Below, piece by piece: positions 1 through 9,296 of a stretch of 64,000 nt of DNA. This stretch comes from Peribacillus deserti (lineage in GTDB: Bacteria > Bacillota > Bacilli > Bacillales > DSM-1321). Each line of letters begins with the position of its first letter. Within the stretch, counting starts at the first letter, position 1. The notes below the pieces were generated by a model. The model was given only the letters and a program-made list of their open reading frames with translations. It was not told the DNA's origin and did no database searches. The translations under genes and the position numbers were made by a program. Where the stretch lies: the NCBI RefSeq assembly GCF_016909175.1, contig NZ_JAFBFI010000009.1:62001-126000 (forward strand), written 5' to 3'.

Positions 1-284
1 CCGCACCAGCGTTTTTGAGCGAATGGCAGATCTACGCTTATCGTTAAGATCTTTACATTTCCGAGGTTTGAAGCTTCTTCGTTAAAGCGGCGTGTCTGCG
101 CATCACAAACACCCGTATCTATTGAAGGAACTACACTGATTAGACGAACTGAACCTTTAGAATCCTCTAGAGATACTTCTGATAAATCGTTTGCTAATAC
201 TGTAAAGTTTGGAGCCTTATCCCCAACTTTCACTTCATTTCCAAGCAGAGTTACCGGATTTCCTTTAAACGTAATAGCCGCCAT
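1..284 (-). CDS. tpx: Thiol peroxidase Tpx, 3' part cut off by window edge
   Basis: Atypical 2-Cys peroxiredoxin that reduces hydroperoxides with electrons from thioredoxin in the cytoplasm. The 94 visible codons start at an ATG preceded by a strong AAGGAGGAA ribosome site. The N-terminal beta strand ([15 protein letters not shown]) and the peroxidatic site [15 protein letters not shown], with Cys60, are typical of Tpx. The motif RWC with Cys94, the expected resolving cysteine, lies exactly at the window edge. The remaining C-terminal part is outside the window. Position next to ytfJ matches the B. subtilis order. Confidence 0.93.
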   Translation of the reverse strand, partial: MAAITFKGNPVTLLGNEVKVGDKAPNFTVLANDLSEVSLEDSKGSVRLISVVPSIDTGVCDAQTRRFNEEASNLGNVKILTISVDLPFAQKRWC

Positions 285-435
285 TATAATTCCTCCTTTT
301 TCCTTTTAAAACTGTATGTATTGTACAGTGTAATCATATTCCTTCCCCCAAAAATATGCAATTAATTAATCGGAAAATTCATTTTTAAAAGAATGCCTGA
401 CTCTTTCTATCTTCTCGCCAAATAAGGGTCCCAAT

Positions 436-465
436 AAAAAAGTTAACTTCACAAACGAAGTTAAC
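436..465 (-). terminator. Rho-independent terminator after ytfJ
   Basis: On the minus strand GTTAACTTC and GAAGTTAAC form a perfect 9-bp stem around a 6-nt loop, followed by a T run. It lies just downstream of the ytfJ stop codon. Confidence 0.85.
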
Positions 466-478
466 CTTACTCTCATCT

Positions 479-1093
479 TTAGATATCAAAATCTATATTT
501 GAAGTGTCATCCTTCTTTTGGCCTTGATCTTTTTTTTCCGAGGAGCTTCCTTTGTCATCTCCAGATTGCTTTTTGGAAGGATCTTTGCCTTGGTCTTGCC
601 CCTGGCCTTTATCCTGCTGGCCTTGTTTTTGATCCTGATCCTGCTTTTGACCTTTATCCTGACCTTGCCCCTTTTTATTCTGACCCTGTTCCTGACCGTT
701 CATCTTGGAAAACATGCTTTGTATTTTTTCAATTGCTGCTGGAGCGGCATCGAGCAATTTTTCATAAAGGTGGGTGCTTTGATCAAGATGAAGCATTTGG
801 ACTCCATTTGAATTCACAACTAGGAAGGCTATCGGAGTGATGGAGACTCCTCCGCCGCTGCCGCCGCCAAAAGGGAGCGCCGATGAGTTTTGGCTATCGC
901 TGCCTGAGGAACTGCCCTGCATGTTAAATTCACTGCCGCCTGCCGCAAACCCAAAGCCCACTTTAGAAACAGTAATGATTACACTTCCGTCAGGTGTTTC
1001 AACTGGATCTCCGATGATGGTGTTCACATCAATCATTTGTTTGAGACTATCCATGGCAGAATTCATTAAGCCTTGAAGCGGATGTTCTGACAT
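479..1093 (-). CDS. ytfJ: Sporulation protein YtfJ/GerW family with long Q/K/D/G tail
   Basis: Member of the GerW/YtfJ family, linked in B. subtilis to spore formation and germination. Residues about 1-120 carry the conserved family region (MSEHPLQGLMN at the start, then GDPVETPDGSVIITVSKVGFGFAAGG and a glycine/serine loop before a beta-rich stretch). Residues about 135-204 are an unusual low-complexity tail of repeated GQ, KGQ and DQ units. The B. subtilis homologue is about 150 residues, so the tail accounts for most of the extra length. It is followed closely by its own terminator and preceded by ytfI 18 nt upstream, so the two genes probably form an operon. Family assignment is firm; the role of the tail is unknown. 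Confidence 0.88.
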   Translation of the reverse strand: MSEHPLQGLMNSAMDSLKQMIDVNTIIGDPVETPDGSVIITVSKVGFGFAAGGSEFNMQGSSSGSDSQNSSALPFGGGSGGGVSITPIAFLVVNSNGVQMLHLDQSTHLYEKLLDAAPAAIEKIQSMFSKMNGQEQGQNKKGQGQDKGQKQDQDQKQGQQDKGQGQDQGKDPSKKQSGDDKGSSSEKKDQGQKKDDTSNIDFDI

Positions 1094-1111
1094 TCTCTTT
1101 TATCCTCCTAT

Positions 1112-1753
1112 TTATATAGACTGATCCTTTGCCCTGCTTGACGCCTTTTCAGCCGGCTTGCGCCTGCCAAGCATCCAATGTTTAACAAGCAATAATCCTG
1201 TTAATATAGCATTTCCGATTCGAAACTCAATTATGCAATTCATTCTGGTTTTGGAAGTAACGCCCTGATAGATAGAGTTAACTGAATAGGATGGTATTTT
1301 GCTAAAGGTAAGGTATTGGGAAATTACACCGATAATCGTGCTTTTAATTCCATATGCCGCACCAGTCAGGACTGCGGTTTCCGCAGCATTTCCAGTACCA
1401 ATCTGACTATGCCAGTTCAATTCTTGTATGTTGATTTTGATAAGGAATTTCTTTAAAGCATGAATCATACCGCTCTTTCGGCTGAATCCCCCTCGCATGG
1501 CATCTATGAAGGATTGTCTTTTTTCTTTAGCAGGCCTCATCTTCTTTTTTTCAAGATTGTCTTCTTTTGTCTCCTTGCTGCCGCTAAAGCTGACCTTTTT
1601 TGTATAACGGAGGAGGCCGAACCATGCTCGAAAAGTTAAATGAATTTGCCCTGGGGCTTGATATTGATTATAAGTTATATGAATTCTTACTTTCGTAAAC
1701 AGAAACACTATTATGATGCCTAATAAAATGATGCAGACTAGTAAAAATATCAT
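1112..1753 (-). CDS. ytfI: DUF2953 membrane-anchored protein YtfI
   Basis: 213-residue protein with one N-terminal membrane anchor (about residues 1-20, IFLLVCIILLGIIIVFLF) followed by a soluble domain with the RIHITYNQYQAPGQIHL-like start typical of DUF2953. Residues about 60-85 are strongly basic (KKKMRPAKEKR). Its place immediately upstream of ytfJ, with only 18 nt between them, is the usual arrangement and suggests joint expression in sporulation. No catalytic motif is visible and the biochemical function is unknown. Confidence 0.82.
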   Translation of the reverse strand: MIFLLVCIILLGIIIVFLFTKVRIHITYNQYQAPGQIHLTFRAWFGLLRYTKKVSFSGSKETKEDNLEKKKMRPAKEKRQSFIDAMRGGFSRKSGMIHALKKFLIKINIQELNWHSQIGTGNAAETAVLTGAAYGIKSTIIGVISQYLTFSKIPSYSVNSIYQGVTSKTRMNCIIEFRIGNAILTGLLLVKHWMLGRRKPAEKASSRAKDQSI

Positions 1754-1803
1754 GTCTTCACATCCTTTCAGGCTTCCATTATCACCGATTTTCCATAAAA
1801 ATA

Positions 1804-1830
1804 AACCCGGAGCAGCAACGCCCCCGGGTT
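1804..1830 (-). terminator. Rho-independent terminator after yteJ
   Basis: AACCCGG and CCGGGTT pair on the minus strand and are followed by TATTTTT. It lies between the yteJ stop codon and the ytfI start and so separates the two units. Confidence 0.75.
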
Positions 1831-1841
1831 ATAATACAGAA

Positions 1842-2363
1842 TCATCTTTTCTCAAATACTACAGCCGTATCTGCAAATATATCATGAAGACCCTGCTTTT
1901 TTGGAAGAAATCCCGCGACCGCATATCCTATTAGGATAAATTTCGATATAAAGCGGCCGACCAATTCGCGAAAAATAATGGTTCCCCAGGTCAGACTGTG
2001 GTGTTTTAGGCTGATTACCTTTAAGCCAAATACCATCTTACCAATCGTTTGTTTAAAAAAACGAACCATTAGAACAAAATACAAATAAAAGACAATAGCA
2101 CTTCCAGCTTCATACAAAGAAAAACCAAGTACTTCTTTATGAGCTGGATTTAACAAATAAACGGCAGGCTTCACCAGCAGTCTGCTGATACTCCAGATAA
2201 CCAGCAGATCTAGCAGATAGGCCCAGAATCTCATCCAAAAACCTGCAAAGTGATGTGGATCAACTTCCACGTTTAGCGTTCCGCTATCAACCAGATTATT
2301 CTCATATGTTTCTTCTTCATTCACAACGGTACCTCTATTAGCTTGGTTATTTAATTCGTCCAT
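1842..2363 (-). CDS. yteJ: RDD family membrane protein YteJ
   Basis: 173-residue protein with an acidic N-terminal 35 residues and then an RDD domain: the first helix contains FAGFWMRFWAYLLDLLVIW (the Arg and the two Asp-type positions that name the family), followed by two further hydrophobic helices around residues 80-105 and 135-160. RDD proteins are small polytopic membrane proteins; some have been linked to Na+/H+ exchange, but the role here is not known. It lies 15 nt downstream of sppA, the usual sppA-yteJ operon. The helix following the RDD motif carries TIGKMVFGLKVI, also characteristic of the family. Confidence 0.85.
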   Translation of the reverse strand: MDELNNQANRGTVVNEEETYENNLVDSGTLNVEVDPHHFAGFWMRFWAYLLDLLVIWSISRLLVKPAVYLLNPAHKEVLGFSLYEAGSAIVFYLYFVLMVRFFKQTIGKMVFGLKVISLKHHSLTWGTIIFRELVGRFISKFILIGYAVAGFLPKKQGLHDIFADTAVVFEKR

Positions 2364-2378
2364 ATTAAATCCCCCTTT

Positions 2379-3389
2379 TTATTCGGCATAGAGATACATC
2401 AGGCGGGGAGAATTAGGCTTAGACAACATTTTCATCAAACCTAGCATTTCCATATCCTGACCTGCTAATTTTTTTGCACCCATACTGAAAAGGGAGTTCA
2501 GCCCTGCTTCTTGTGTATAACGGACCACCTGAGCGTCCTTAATCTGAAGTTCATCTTCCATGCTCTTCCATACATCATCCATATACCCAAACTCATCAAT
2601 AAGGCCAAGCTCCTTCGCCTGTCTGCCATCATATACACGCCCGTCTGCGATTTTCTTGACCTGCGGCTCTGTCATGCCTCTTCCTTGTGCTATGACCTTC
2701 ACAAATTGCTGATATGAGTTATTGACCATAGATTGCATAATGGCTCTTTCTTCTTTTGTCATTTCGCGGGTAGGGCTCATAATGTCCTTATGTTCCCCGC
2801 TTTTTATCGTTACGAATTCAACTCCGTACTTTTCCGCTAGTTTTTCATAGTTATATCCCTGCATAATGACTCCAAGAGAACCGGTCAATGTTTCTGGCAC
2901 AGCAAATATTTTATGGGCAGGGGCGGAAATATAATATCCGCCTGACGCGGCCATGGAGCCCATTGAAACGTAAATCGGCTTTTTTGTCTCCTTTTTAATG
3001 TCCATGAGACTGTCATGGATTTCAGCACTTTCCACAACCCCGCCGCCAGGAGAGTTAACCCGCAAAATAATTCCCTTAACCGTATCATCCTCTTTAACCT
3101 GTTTCAGCTGATCGAGAAAGGCTTTGTGATTATACCCGGCACTTCCTAAAAGAGAAGAAGTATCCGTTCCTCCCTGAATGACTCCTTCCACTTCCAGTAC
3201 GGCGATTTTTTTATTGTCATCCCCTTCTTCTACAATTTCTTCAATAAATCCGTCTTCCTCACTTGAAAAGAATTGGTCTATAACACTCTCCGTATCTGTA
3301 GTAGCGTACGAAAAAGCGATATTGAACACAATGGAAACAACAAATAATACGAATGCTGTTCCAAGAGCTGCCCACCTTTTACTATTCAT
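2379..3389 (-). CDS. sppA: Signal peptide peptidase SppA
   Basis: Membrane-anchored serine protease of the S49 family that degrades cleaved signal peptides and, in Bacillus, contributes to resistance to some antimicrobial peptides. I start it at the ATG at 3389 (336 aa), because GGGAGG sits 8 nt upstream of it; a GTG six codons earlier lacks such spacing. One N-terminal membrane helix (about residues 5-30) is followed by the protease domain: [12 protein letters not shown], the catalytic serine in [12 protein letters not shown] near residue 148, TGSLGVIMQ, and the general-base lysine region [11 protein letters not shown] near residue 200. Length agrees with B. subtilis SppA. It probably forms an operon with yteJ. 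Confidence 0.93.
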   Translation of the reverse strand: MNSKRWAALGTAFVLFVVSIVFNIAFSYATTDTESVIDQFFSSEEDGFIEEIVEEGDDNKKIAVLEVEGVIQGGTDTSSLLGSAGYNHKAFLDQLKQVKEDDTVKGIILRVNSPGGGVVESAEIHDSLMDIKKETKKPIYVSMGSMAASGGYYISAPAHKIFAVPETLTGSLGVIMQGYNYEKLAEKYGVEFVTIKSGEHKDIMSPTREMTKEERAIMQSMVNNSYQQFVKVIAQGRGMTEPQVKKIADGRVYDGRQAKELGLIDEFGYMDDVWKSMEDELQIKDAQVVRYTQEAGLNSLFSMGAKKLAGQDMEMLGLMKMLSKPNSPRLMYLYAE

Positions 3390-3539
3390 TTCCTCGACCT
3401 CCCGCACTTGCTGTAATTTTCAAAAAAATTAAAGACATGTTAAACTAATTTCATCTGACAATATTGTAACAAAATATTTTCAGTACAGAAAGAATCTGGA
3501 AACTGTTTCGACCTCTACGATGAAAGGAAGGATTAATAC

Positions 3540-4340
3540 ATGCAAGATCGCAGAAATTTATATTTTTACCATAATAAATCAACTGAAATGATCGCTACAG
3601 CACAGCCTTTATATGAACTAGCCGAACAGTACGGCTTTCAAATTGTGCAGGATTATAGAAAAGCCAATATCATTGTCAGCCTGGGTGATGATGGTACCTT
3701 CCTTCAGGCAGTAAGGAAGACAAACTTTCGTGAAGATTGCCTTTATGCAGGCATCTCAACTACTGGCAATTTAAATATGTACTGTGATTTTCATAGCGAT
3801 GACACTGCAAAAATGATTGATGCCATGTCAAATGAAAACCTTGAAGTTAGACGGTACCCTGCTCTTGAAGTTACCTTGAATGGGGAAAGCTCCTTTTACT
3901 GTTTAAATGAGTGCAGCATCCGTTCATCGATTATTAAGACGTTTGTCATTGATGTACTGATCGATGATCTCCATTTCGAAACTTTTAGAGGCGATGGAAT
4001 GGTTATCTCTACACCTACCGGAAGTACAGCCTATAACAAGTCCATCAATGGGGCCGTTGTTGATCCTCTGCTTCCCTGCATTCAAGTCAGCGAAATGGCT
4101 TCCCTAAACAATAATACTTACCGAACGCTCGGCTCCTCTTTTATTTTAAGCAATGATAGAACCTTAACTCTTAAAATTAATCAGGATCTTAATAATTATC
4201 CCATTATCGGAGCAGATAATGAGGCGATGAGTATCAAACATATAGACCAAATTGAAGTGAAATTGAGCGACCGCAGAATAAAAACGGTTAAATTAAAAGA
4301 TAATTCCTTCTGGGAAAAAGTAAAAAGAACATTCTTGTAA
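3540..4340 (+). CDS. nadK2: NAD kinase (second paralogue, NadF/YtdI type)
   Basis: Phosphorylates NAD to NADP with ATP in the cytoplasm. The conserved GDDGTF motif is at residues 49-54, the NE/D segment FYCLNECSI lies near residue 120, and STPTGSTAYNKS, the glycine-rich substrate loop, near residue 160. At 266 residues it matches the shorter Bacillus paralogue (YtdI) normally found next to sppA, rather than the housekeeping PpnK. It reads divergently from sppA and is preceded by an AAAGGAAGG ribosome site. The symbol follows common annotation of the second NAD kinase. Confidence 0.93.
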   Translation: MQDRRNLYFYHNKSTEMIATAQPLYELAEQYGFQIVQDYRKANIIVSLGDDGTFLQAVRKTNFREDCLYAGISTTGNLNMYCDFHSDDTAKMIDAMSNENLEVRRYPALEVTLNGESSFYCLNECSIRSSIIKTFVIDVLIDDLHFETFRGDGMVISTPTGSTAYNKSINGAVVDPLLPCIQVSEMASLNNNTYRTLGSSFILSNDRTLTLKINQDLNNYPIIGADNEAMSIKHIDQIEVKLSDRRIKTVKLKDNSFWEKVKRTFL

Positions 4341-4362
4341 ACATCTTTTTCGGTCCGTCTGC

Positions 4363-4400
4363 AAACCGCTTCCATATCTTCAGCAAGGAGGCGGTTTATT
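4363..4400 (+). terminator. Terminator after nadK2
   Basis: AAACCGC at 4363 pairs with GCGGTTT at 4391, extended by TTCC/GGAG with one bulge; a weak T-rich tail follows. Confidence 0.55.
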
Positions 4401-4501
4401 CATTTCAGCTGCCAATCATGGGCCGCGCCCCATTGATTTTCTAGTATTCCTATTCACGCATTCACGGAAAGAACCAGCAACAATCCTAAACTGCCTAATC
4501 T

Positions 4502-4541
4502 AAAAAGGGCCTCATCCCCTGATGGAATAAGTCCCTTTTTT
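4502..4541 (-). terminator. Terminator after rarD
   Basis: AAAAAGGG and CCCTTTTT flank an imperfect stem; it sits immediately after the rarD stop codon and its arms are A/T-tailed on both sides, so it may also stop nadK2 readthrough. Confidence 0.65.
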
Positions 4542-4544
4542 ATG

Positions 4545-5468
4545 TTACGCACTATTTTTTTCTTTTACTTTGGCTGTACGCATTCTCGGCCATTTCGTTT
4601 TGGAAAGAGTGTATATGGTTAATGCGCTCCAGATAAACATAAATGCCAGCAAATGGACTCTGGTAAACGTTTCATGATAAACAAATACACCGAGAATAAG
4701 TGTAAGAGTCGGCGCTATATATTGCAGAAAACCCAGCATGGATAAAGGAACCTTTTGTGCACCTTTAGCAAAGTACAGAAGCGGCAAAGCTGTGACCACG
4801 CCTCCTCCAGCTAATAAAAGACCTGTTCCTGCGGAATCAAAAAACATTCCTCTTGACTGGAACAACAGATAAATAAAGTAGCCTACTGCAAATGGAGTTA
4901 CCATTAAGGTTTCCAGAGTAAGACCAATCGCAGAATCAGCATTAATCATTTTTTTTGCGAGGCCATACAAGCCAAACGTGATGGCTAGTAAAAGAGAAAC
5001 CCAGGGTACGTTTCCATAATGAATAGTTAGCACAAGCACCCCGACTGCGGCTAGGAGGAAAGATACAATCTGAGCCGTGCCCAGCTTTTCACGAAGCACG
5101 ATTACACCTAAGAGAACACTCACAAGAGGATTTATATAATAACCCAGGCTTGTTTCTAAGATCCGGCCGGAGTTTACTGCCCATATAAAGATTCCCCAAT
5201 TTGCACTAACCAGTACAGAGGCGGTCGTCAGGGCTGCCAGTTTACGAGGCTGTTTCATAATTTCTTTAGCATAAATCATAAATGCAGGCCACTTACTAGT
5301 TGACACTAATAATATAACCATAAAGATGAAACTCCAAAAAACCCGGTGTGCAAGTATCTCATCTGCCGGGACCTCCTGTATCCATTTCCAATAAATCGGA
5401 ACGATCCCCCACATGGCATACGATAAGGCAGCAAAAAAGACACCGTCATTTTCTTTTATTGTTTTCAA
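4545..5468 (-). CDS. rarD: RarD-type EamA permease
   Basis: Ten-helix drug/metabolite transporter superfamily protein, RarD subfamily. The N-terminal signature GVFFAALSYAMWGIVPIYWK and the mid-protein segment SANWGIFIWAVNSGRILETSLGYYINPLVSV are diagnostic of RarD. The start is inferred: a TTG at 5468 has GGGGGG about 10 nt upstream and gives 307 aa, while the longer frame to 5534 has no ribosome site and an N-terminal extension unlike the family. Substrate is unknown; E. coli RarD was named from a chloramphenicol phenotype. It is not part of the B. subtilis order at this place, so it is a local insertion or relocation. Confidence 0.88.
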   Translation of the reverse strand: MKTIKENDGVFFAALSYAMWGIVPIYWKWIQEVPADEILAHRVFWSFIFMVILLVSTSKWPAFMIYAKEIMKQPRKLAALTTASVLVSANWGIFIWAVNSGRILETSLGYYINPLVSVLLGVIVLREKLGTAQIVSFLLAAVGVLVLTIHYGNVPWVSLLLAITFGLYGLAKKMINADSAIGLTLETLMVTPFAVGYFIYLLFQSRGMFFDSAGTGLLLAGGGVVTALPLLYFAKGAQKVPLSMLGFLQYIAPTLTLILGVFVYHETFTRVHLLAFMFIWSALTIYTLSKTKWPRMRTAKVKEKNSA

Positions 5469-5731
5469 AGAAATTATCCCCCCTTTTATTTCTGATTCCG
5501 AAATAATATCTATTATAAACCTGTGTACAAACAAATTCCATTTTATTTTTTTGAAGTTTTTGTTAATAAACCGTCAGCCCTAACTGCTGCACCTGCAGCT
5601 TGGGGCCTAATGGCTTGGTTTAATTGTGACCTGCCAGAAACAACCCCATTTTTCAAAATATAAAGAGTCCCGTATCTTTGATAGATCAGGGTATTTTGAC
5701 AAGATAATCACGAGGATATATCCAGCAGCAT

Positions 5732-7327
5732 CTATACCTCGTATACGATTTCCCCATTAATGACAGTCATTACAGCCCTTGTGTGCAGCAGCGCTTCAGG
5801 AGTTACGGTAAATGGATCTTTATCAAATACTGTAAAATCAGCATAGAAGCCGCGCTGGATCATTCCTCTTTCATACTCACTGTTAATGGCAAAAGCACTT
5901 CCTTTCGTAAATAAGCTTATAGCTTCGTACATGGACAGCCTTTCCTGTTCACCATAAACCGCAGGATCGCCATTTAATTTTGTTCTATATACCGCAGCAT
6001 ATATGCCTAGCAGCGGATTCAGCTCTTCAATCGGGGCGTCTGAGCCGCCGGCACATTTTAATCCTTCTTCTAGCAATGTCTTCCAGGCATAATTATATTT
6101 CATATGATCTGAACCAACCCGATCAATCACCCATGGAAAATCAGATGTAACGAATACAGGCTGAATATCAAGAACGACCGGCAGTTTTTTTGCTCTATCA
6201 ATGAGTTCCTTCCTTAATATTTGGGCATGAATAAGCCTGTCTCTCTGCGGCTCCTTAGGAGGGTGTTCTTCAATTGCATCTAGTAAATATTCAAACGCCA
6301 GGTCACCGATCGCATGAACAGCGACAGGCATCTCATATTCACGAGCCTTTTTCACAAGTTCCATTAATCTTTCCGGAGTATGAATAGCGACTCCATTTGT
6401 AGAAGGATCGTCTTGATACGGATGCGCTAATAAGGCAGTTCTTCCTCCAAGAGAACCATCGGCAAATATTTTCATCGGGCCAAATTCGACAAGTCCTTCT
6501 GCCGTTTTAAACCGATAGCCTCTTTCCTGCATTTCATCCACGACCTCATGGTGTACCAGCAGATGAGCTTTCAAAGCAAGTCCGTCTTTTTCAATCACCC
6601 TTAAAAAGGTATTGTATGTTGGCTCAAATCCAGAATAGTAGTTCAAATCCTCAGTATGAACGCCGGTTAATCCAAGGCGATGGCAGTCCTGAATGGCCAT
6701 TGTCATGCTTTTTCTTAAATATTCCTCAGAGACCGGCGGCATTGCTTTCAAAACAAAATCCTGTGCTGTATCCTTAAACAGCCCGTTCAGCCTGCCGTTT
6801 CTATATCGCCCTATTACTCCTCCAGCAGGCTCTGCCATATCCTCTGAAAGATTTAACATGTCCATTGCTTTTGAATTCACGACAATTGCATGTCTGCAGA
6901 CTCTCTTTATTAAAACAGGATGATTGGGTGCTATGCGGTCTAGATCATCCGCCAAAATTAGCTCAGGTGCATTCCATTCATTTTCATTCCAGCCCTCTGC
7001 TATAATCCATTCATTATCAGAAAACTGGCTGCACTGCTGCTTTAATGAGTTAAGAACGTCCTCTTTTGACTTCATTCCGGATAAATTTAATCTCATCAAT
7101 TTTTCGCCGTGGCCGATTAAATGCATATGGCTGTCAACCAGCCCTGGAAACATCGTTTTACCTTGAAGATTAATTTTACGTTCGATGGAATCCCCGTATT
7201 TTGATAGCAGCACCTCCAAATTACCTGTATCGAATACTTTTTTCCCATCTGTGAGGACAGCTTCTGCTTTTTCGTTTTCTTTTCTCATTGTATAAATCGT
7301 ACCGCCATGCCATAAGGTTATTGTCAT
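5732..7327 (-). CDS. ytcJ: Amidohydrolase YtcJ
   Basis: Metal-dependent amidohydrolase of the YtcJ/AepA-like group, 531 aa. The metal-binding HMH motif (GLVDSHMHLIGHG) is at residues 67-69. Further family landmarks are FADGSLGGRTALL near residue 288, the second histidine region AVHAIGDLAFEYLLD near 340, and the catalytic aspartate in GGSDAPIEELNPL near 433. The C terminus ends with the ADFTVFDKDPF strand common to amidohydrolases with composite beta domains. Substrate is not known; an amide or carbamate is likely. It lies downstream of ytcI in the same direction, as in B. subtilis. Confidence 0.87.
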   Translation of the reverse strand: MTITLWHGGTIYTMRKENEKAEAVLTDGKKVFDTGNLEVLLSKYGDSIERKINLQGKTMFPGLVDSHMHLIGHGEKLMRLNLSGMKSKEDVLNSLKQQCSQFSDNEWIIAEGWNENEWNAPELILADDLDRIAPNHPVLIKRVCRHAIVVNSKAMDMLNLSEDMAEPAGGVIGRYRNGRLNGLFKDTAQDFVLKAMPPVSEEYLRKSMTMAIQDCHRLGLTGVHTEDLNYYSGFEPTYNTFLRVIEKDGLALKAHLLVHHEVVDEMQERGYRFKTAEGLVEFGPMKIFADGSLGGRTALLAHPYQDDPSTNGVAIHTPERLMELVKKAREYEMPVAVHAIGDLAFEYLLDAIEEHPPKEPQRDRLIHAQILRKELIDRAKKLPVVLDIQPVFVTSDFPWVIDRVGSDHMKYNYAWKTLLEEGLKCAGGSDAPIEELNPLLGIYAAVYRTKLNGDPAVYGEQERLSMYEAISLFTKGSAFAINSEYERGMIQRGFYADFTVFDKDPFTVTPEALLHTRAVMTVINGEIVYEV

Positions 7328-7404
7328 ATAGTATCTCCTTCTAAAAACAATTCTTGCTTTTTAATTTTAAAGCCCGCCGTTCGGCGAGCCTAGTAATCTG
7401 CTTA

Positions 7405-8991
7405 TTAATAGCTTATTTTTGCTTCTTTCTCTTTTTGCCGCAGCTCGATTCTTCTTATCTTTCCAGAAGTTGTTTTAGGCAATTCTTCAAGAAACTCAAT
7501 TTTCCTTGGATATTTATAAGGTGCTGTTAATTGTTTTACATGCTCCTGCAGACCTTTCACTAGTTCAGGGTTACTCGGATCCGTACCTTCCTTTAGAACA
7601 ACGAAGGCTTTAACAACACTTCCCCTTACTTCATCAGGACTGGCTACAACGGCGCATTCTTTTACAAGAGGATGTTTCACAAGGGCATCTTCAACTTCAA
7701 AAGGTCCTATCGTGTAACCAGAGCTGATAATAATATCATCGCTTCTTCCCTCGAACCAGAAGTATCCATCCTCATCTTTTACTGCCTTATCGCCCGTAAT
7801 ATAATAATCTCCCCTAAACTGCATGGCAGTGCGTTCCGGGTCTTTATAGTAATTTTTAAATAATGCAGGTGTCTCTATATGAACGGCAATATCTCCAGCG
7901 GTTCCAGGTTCGCAGGGTCTGCCTGATTCATCTATGATTTCGACAGAGTTTCCAGGTGTCGGCTTGCCCATAGATCCTGGTCTGACTTCCATTCCTTTCG
8001 TAATCCCTACCAGGAGAGTATTTTCAGTCTGCCCATACCCATCCCGGACTGTTACATTAAAGTGATTTTTAAAAGTATCAATCACTTCTCTGTTTAAAGG
8101 CTCGCCTGCTGAGACTGCGCTGTGGAGGCTGGTAAGTTTATAGTCTTCTAAATTATTGACCTTGGCCATCAGTCTGTATTCAGTTGGAGTGCAGCATAAG
8201 ACATTTACTTCATGTTTGTCTAGAAGCTCCAGATATTTATTTGGATCAAATTTCCCTTGATAAACAAAACCTGTCGCTCCTGATCCTAATACGGATAGAA
8301 AAGGGCTCCAAATCCACTTCTGCCAGCCGGGGCCTGCAGTTGCCCAGACTACGTCTCCTTCATTTATACAAAGCCAGGATGGAGCTGCCGTCCTTAGATG
8401 CGCATACGCCCATCCATGAGTATGTACCACGCCCTTTGGATTCCCAGTTGTCCCGGAGGTATAAGACAAGAAGGCCATATCTTCACTGCAAGTATCCGCA
8501 AACTCTAGTGTATCCGGAGCGTTTACGAGTAATCGGTCAAGATGCAGCCACCCCTCAACATCCTTTCCTAAAGAAAATCGCCGGATATCTTGTGCTTCTT
8601 CCAGGCTGGCAAATTGATCCGCATACGGATAATAGCTTACCACCGCTTTTACATCACCATGTGAAACCCTGTATTGAAGATCTTTCGCTTTGAGCATTTC
8701 AGAGCTTGGAATAACAGCTATCCCAGCCTTTAACGCTGCTATATATACTTGATACGCCTCAATAGAACGAGGAATCATAATTAATATGGTATCACCCTTT
8801 TGTAACCCTTGTTCTAAAAAAACATTTCCGATCTTATTTGCTTGTTTCATTAACTCAGAATATGTAATTTGAGTGATTTCACCGTTTTCAGTTTCCCACT
8901 TCAGTGCAATATTTTTTGGATTATCGGCATACTTTTCAAATTCCCTTACCAGGTTATATTTGTGGGGTGCAAGCAGATCTTCTCTCTTCAT
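7405..8991 (-). CDS. ytcI: AMP-forming acyl-CoA synthetase YtcI
   Basis: 528-residue member of the ANL (acyl-CoA synthetase, NRPS adenylation, luciferase) superfamily. The P-loop motif LSYTSGTTGNPKGVVHTHG lies near residues 175-193, the A5-like YGQTEN near 321, the YITGDKA/GYFWFEGRSDDIIISSGY hinge region near 400-430, and the catalytic lysine in LPKTTSGKIRRIELR near the C terminus. It is close to the acetyl/medium-chain type, so it probably activates a short or medium acid to its CoA thioester, but the exact acid cannot be read from the sequence. Start is supported by a GAGGAGGAAC ribosome site. Confidence 0.88.
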   Translation of the reverse strand: MKREDLLAPHKYNLVREFEKYADNPKNIALKWETENGEITQITYSELMKQANKIGNVFLEQGLQKGDTILIMIPRSIEAYQVYIAALKAGIAVIPSSEMLKAKDLQYRVSHGDVKAVVSYYPYADQFASLEEAQDIRRFSLGKDVEGWLHLDRLLVNAPDTLEFADTCSEDMAFLSYTSGTTGNPKGVVHTHGWAYAHLRTAAPSWLCINEGDVVWATAGPGWQKWIWSPFLSVLGSGATGFVYQGKFDPNKYLELLDKHEVNVLCCTPTEYRLMAKVNNLEDYKLTSLHSAVSAGEPLNREVIDTFKNHFNVTVRDGYGQTENTLLVGITKGMEVRPGSMGKPTPGNSVEIIDESGRPCEPGTAGDIAVHIETPALFKNYYKDPERTAMQFRGDYYITGDKAVKDEDGYFWFEGRSDDIIISSGYTIGPFEVEDALVKHPLVKECAVVASPDEVRGSVVKAFVVLKEGTDPSNPELVKGLQEHVKQLTAPYKYPRKIEFLEELPKTTSGKIRRIELRQKEKEAKISY

Positions 8992-9090
8992 CCAGTTGTT
9001 CCTCCTCTTTCTCTTCTGTGTTTCCTATCGCTTATAGTATACAAAATATTAGAATTTTTAGAAAATATTTTCGTGTTTTAAGGCCAAAAT

Positions 9091-9115
9091 AAAAAAGCGG
9101 GCTTTCACCCGCTTT
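9091..9115 (-). terminator. Terminator of the iscS-thiI operon
   Basis: AAAGCGGG and CCCGCTTT form an 8-bp stem on the minus strand followed by TTTTATT. Confidence 0.85.
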
Positions 9116-9296
9116 CTTGCAGCCATCTTATTGAATTATCTCTATTAAATCTGCCCACCCCTAAAGACGGAAGGCGAAGGCCGTCTGTGAAGTCCAGCAA
9201 ATCTCATAAAGTCAGGGTTTTATGCCCTGTACATATAACATACGAGAAAAAGCAGCCGGCTATTCAATGTATTATTGGTAACTTTTCTTGGGTGGC

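Noticed and set aside
8184-8693. 169-codon plus-strand frame
   Set aside because: Shadow of ytcI on the opposite strand, whose AMP-binding motifs are intact.
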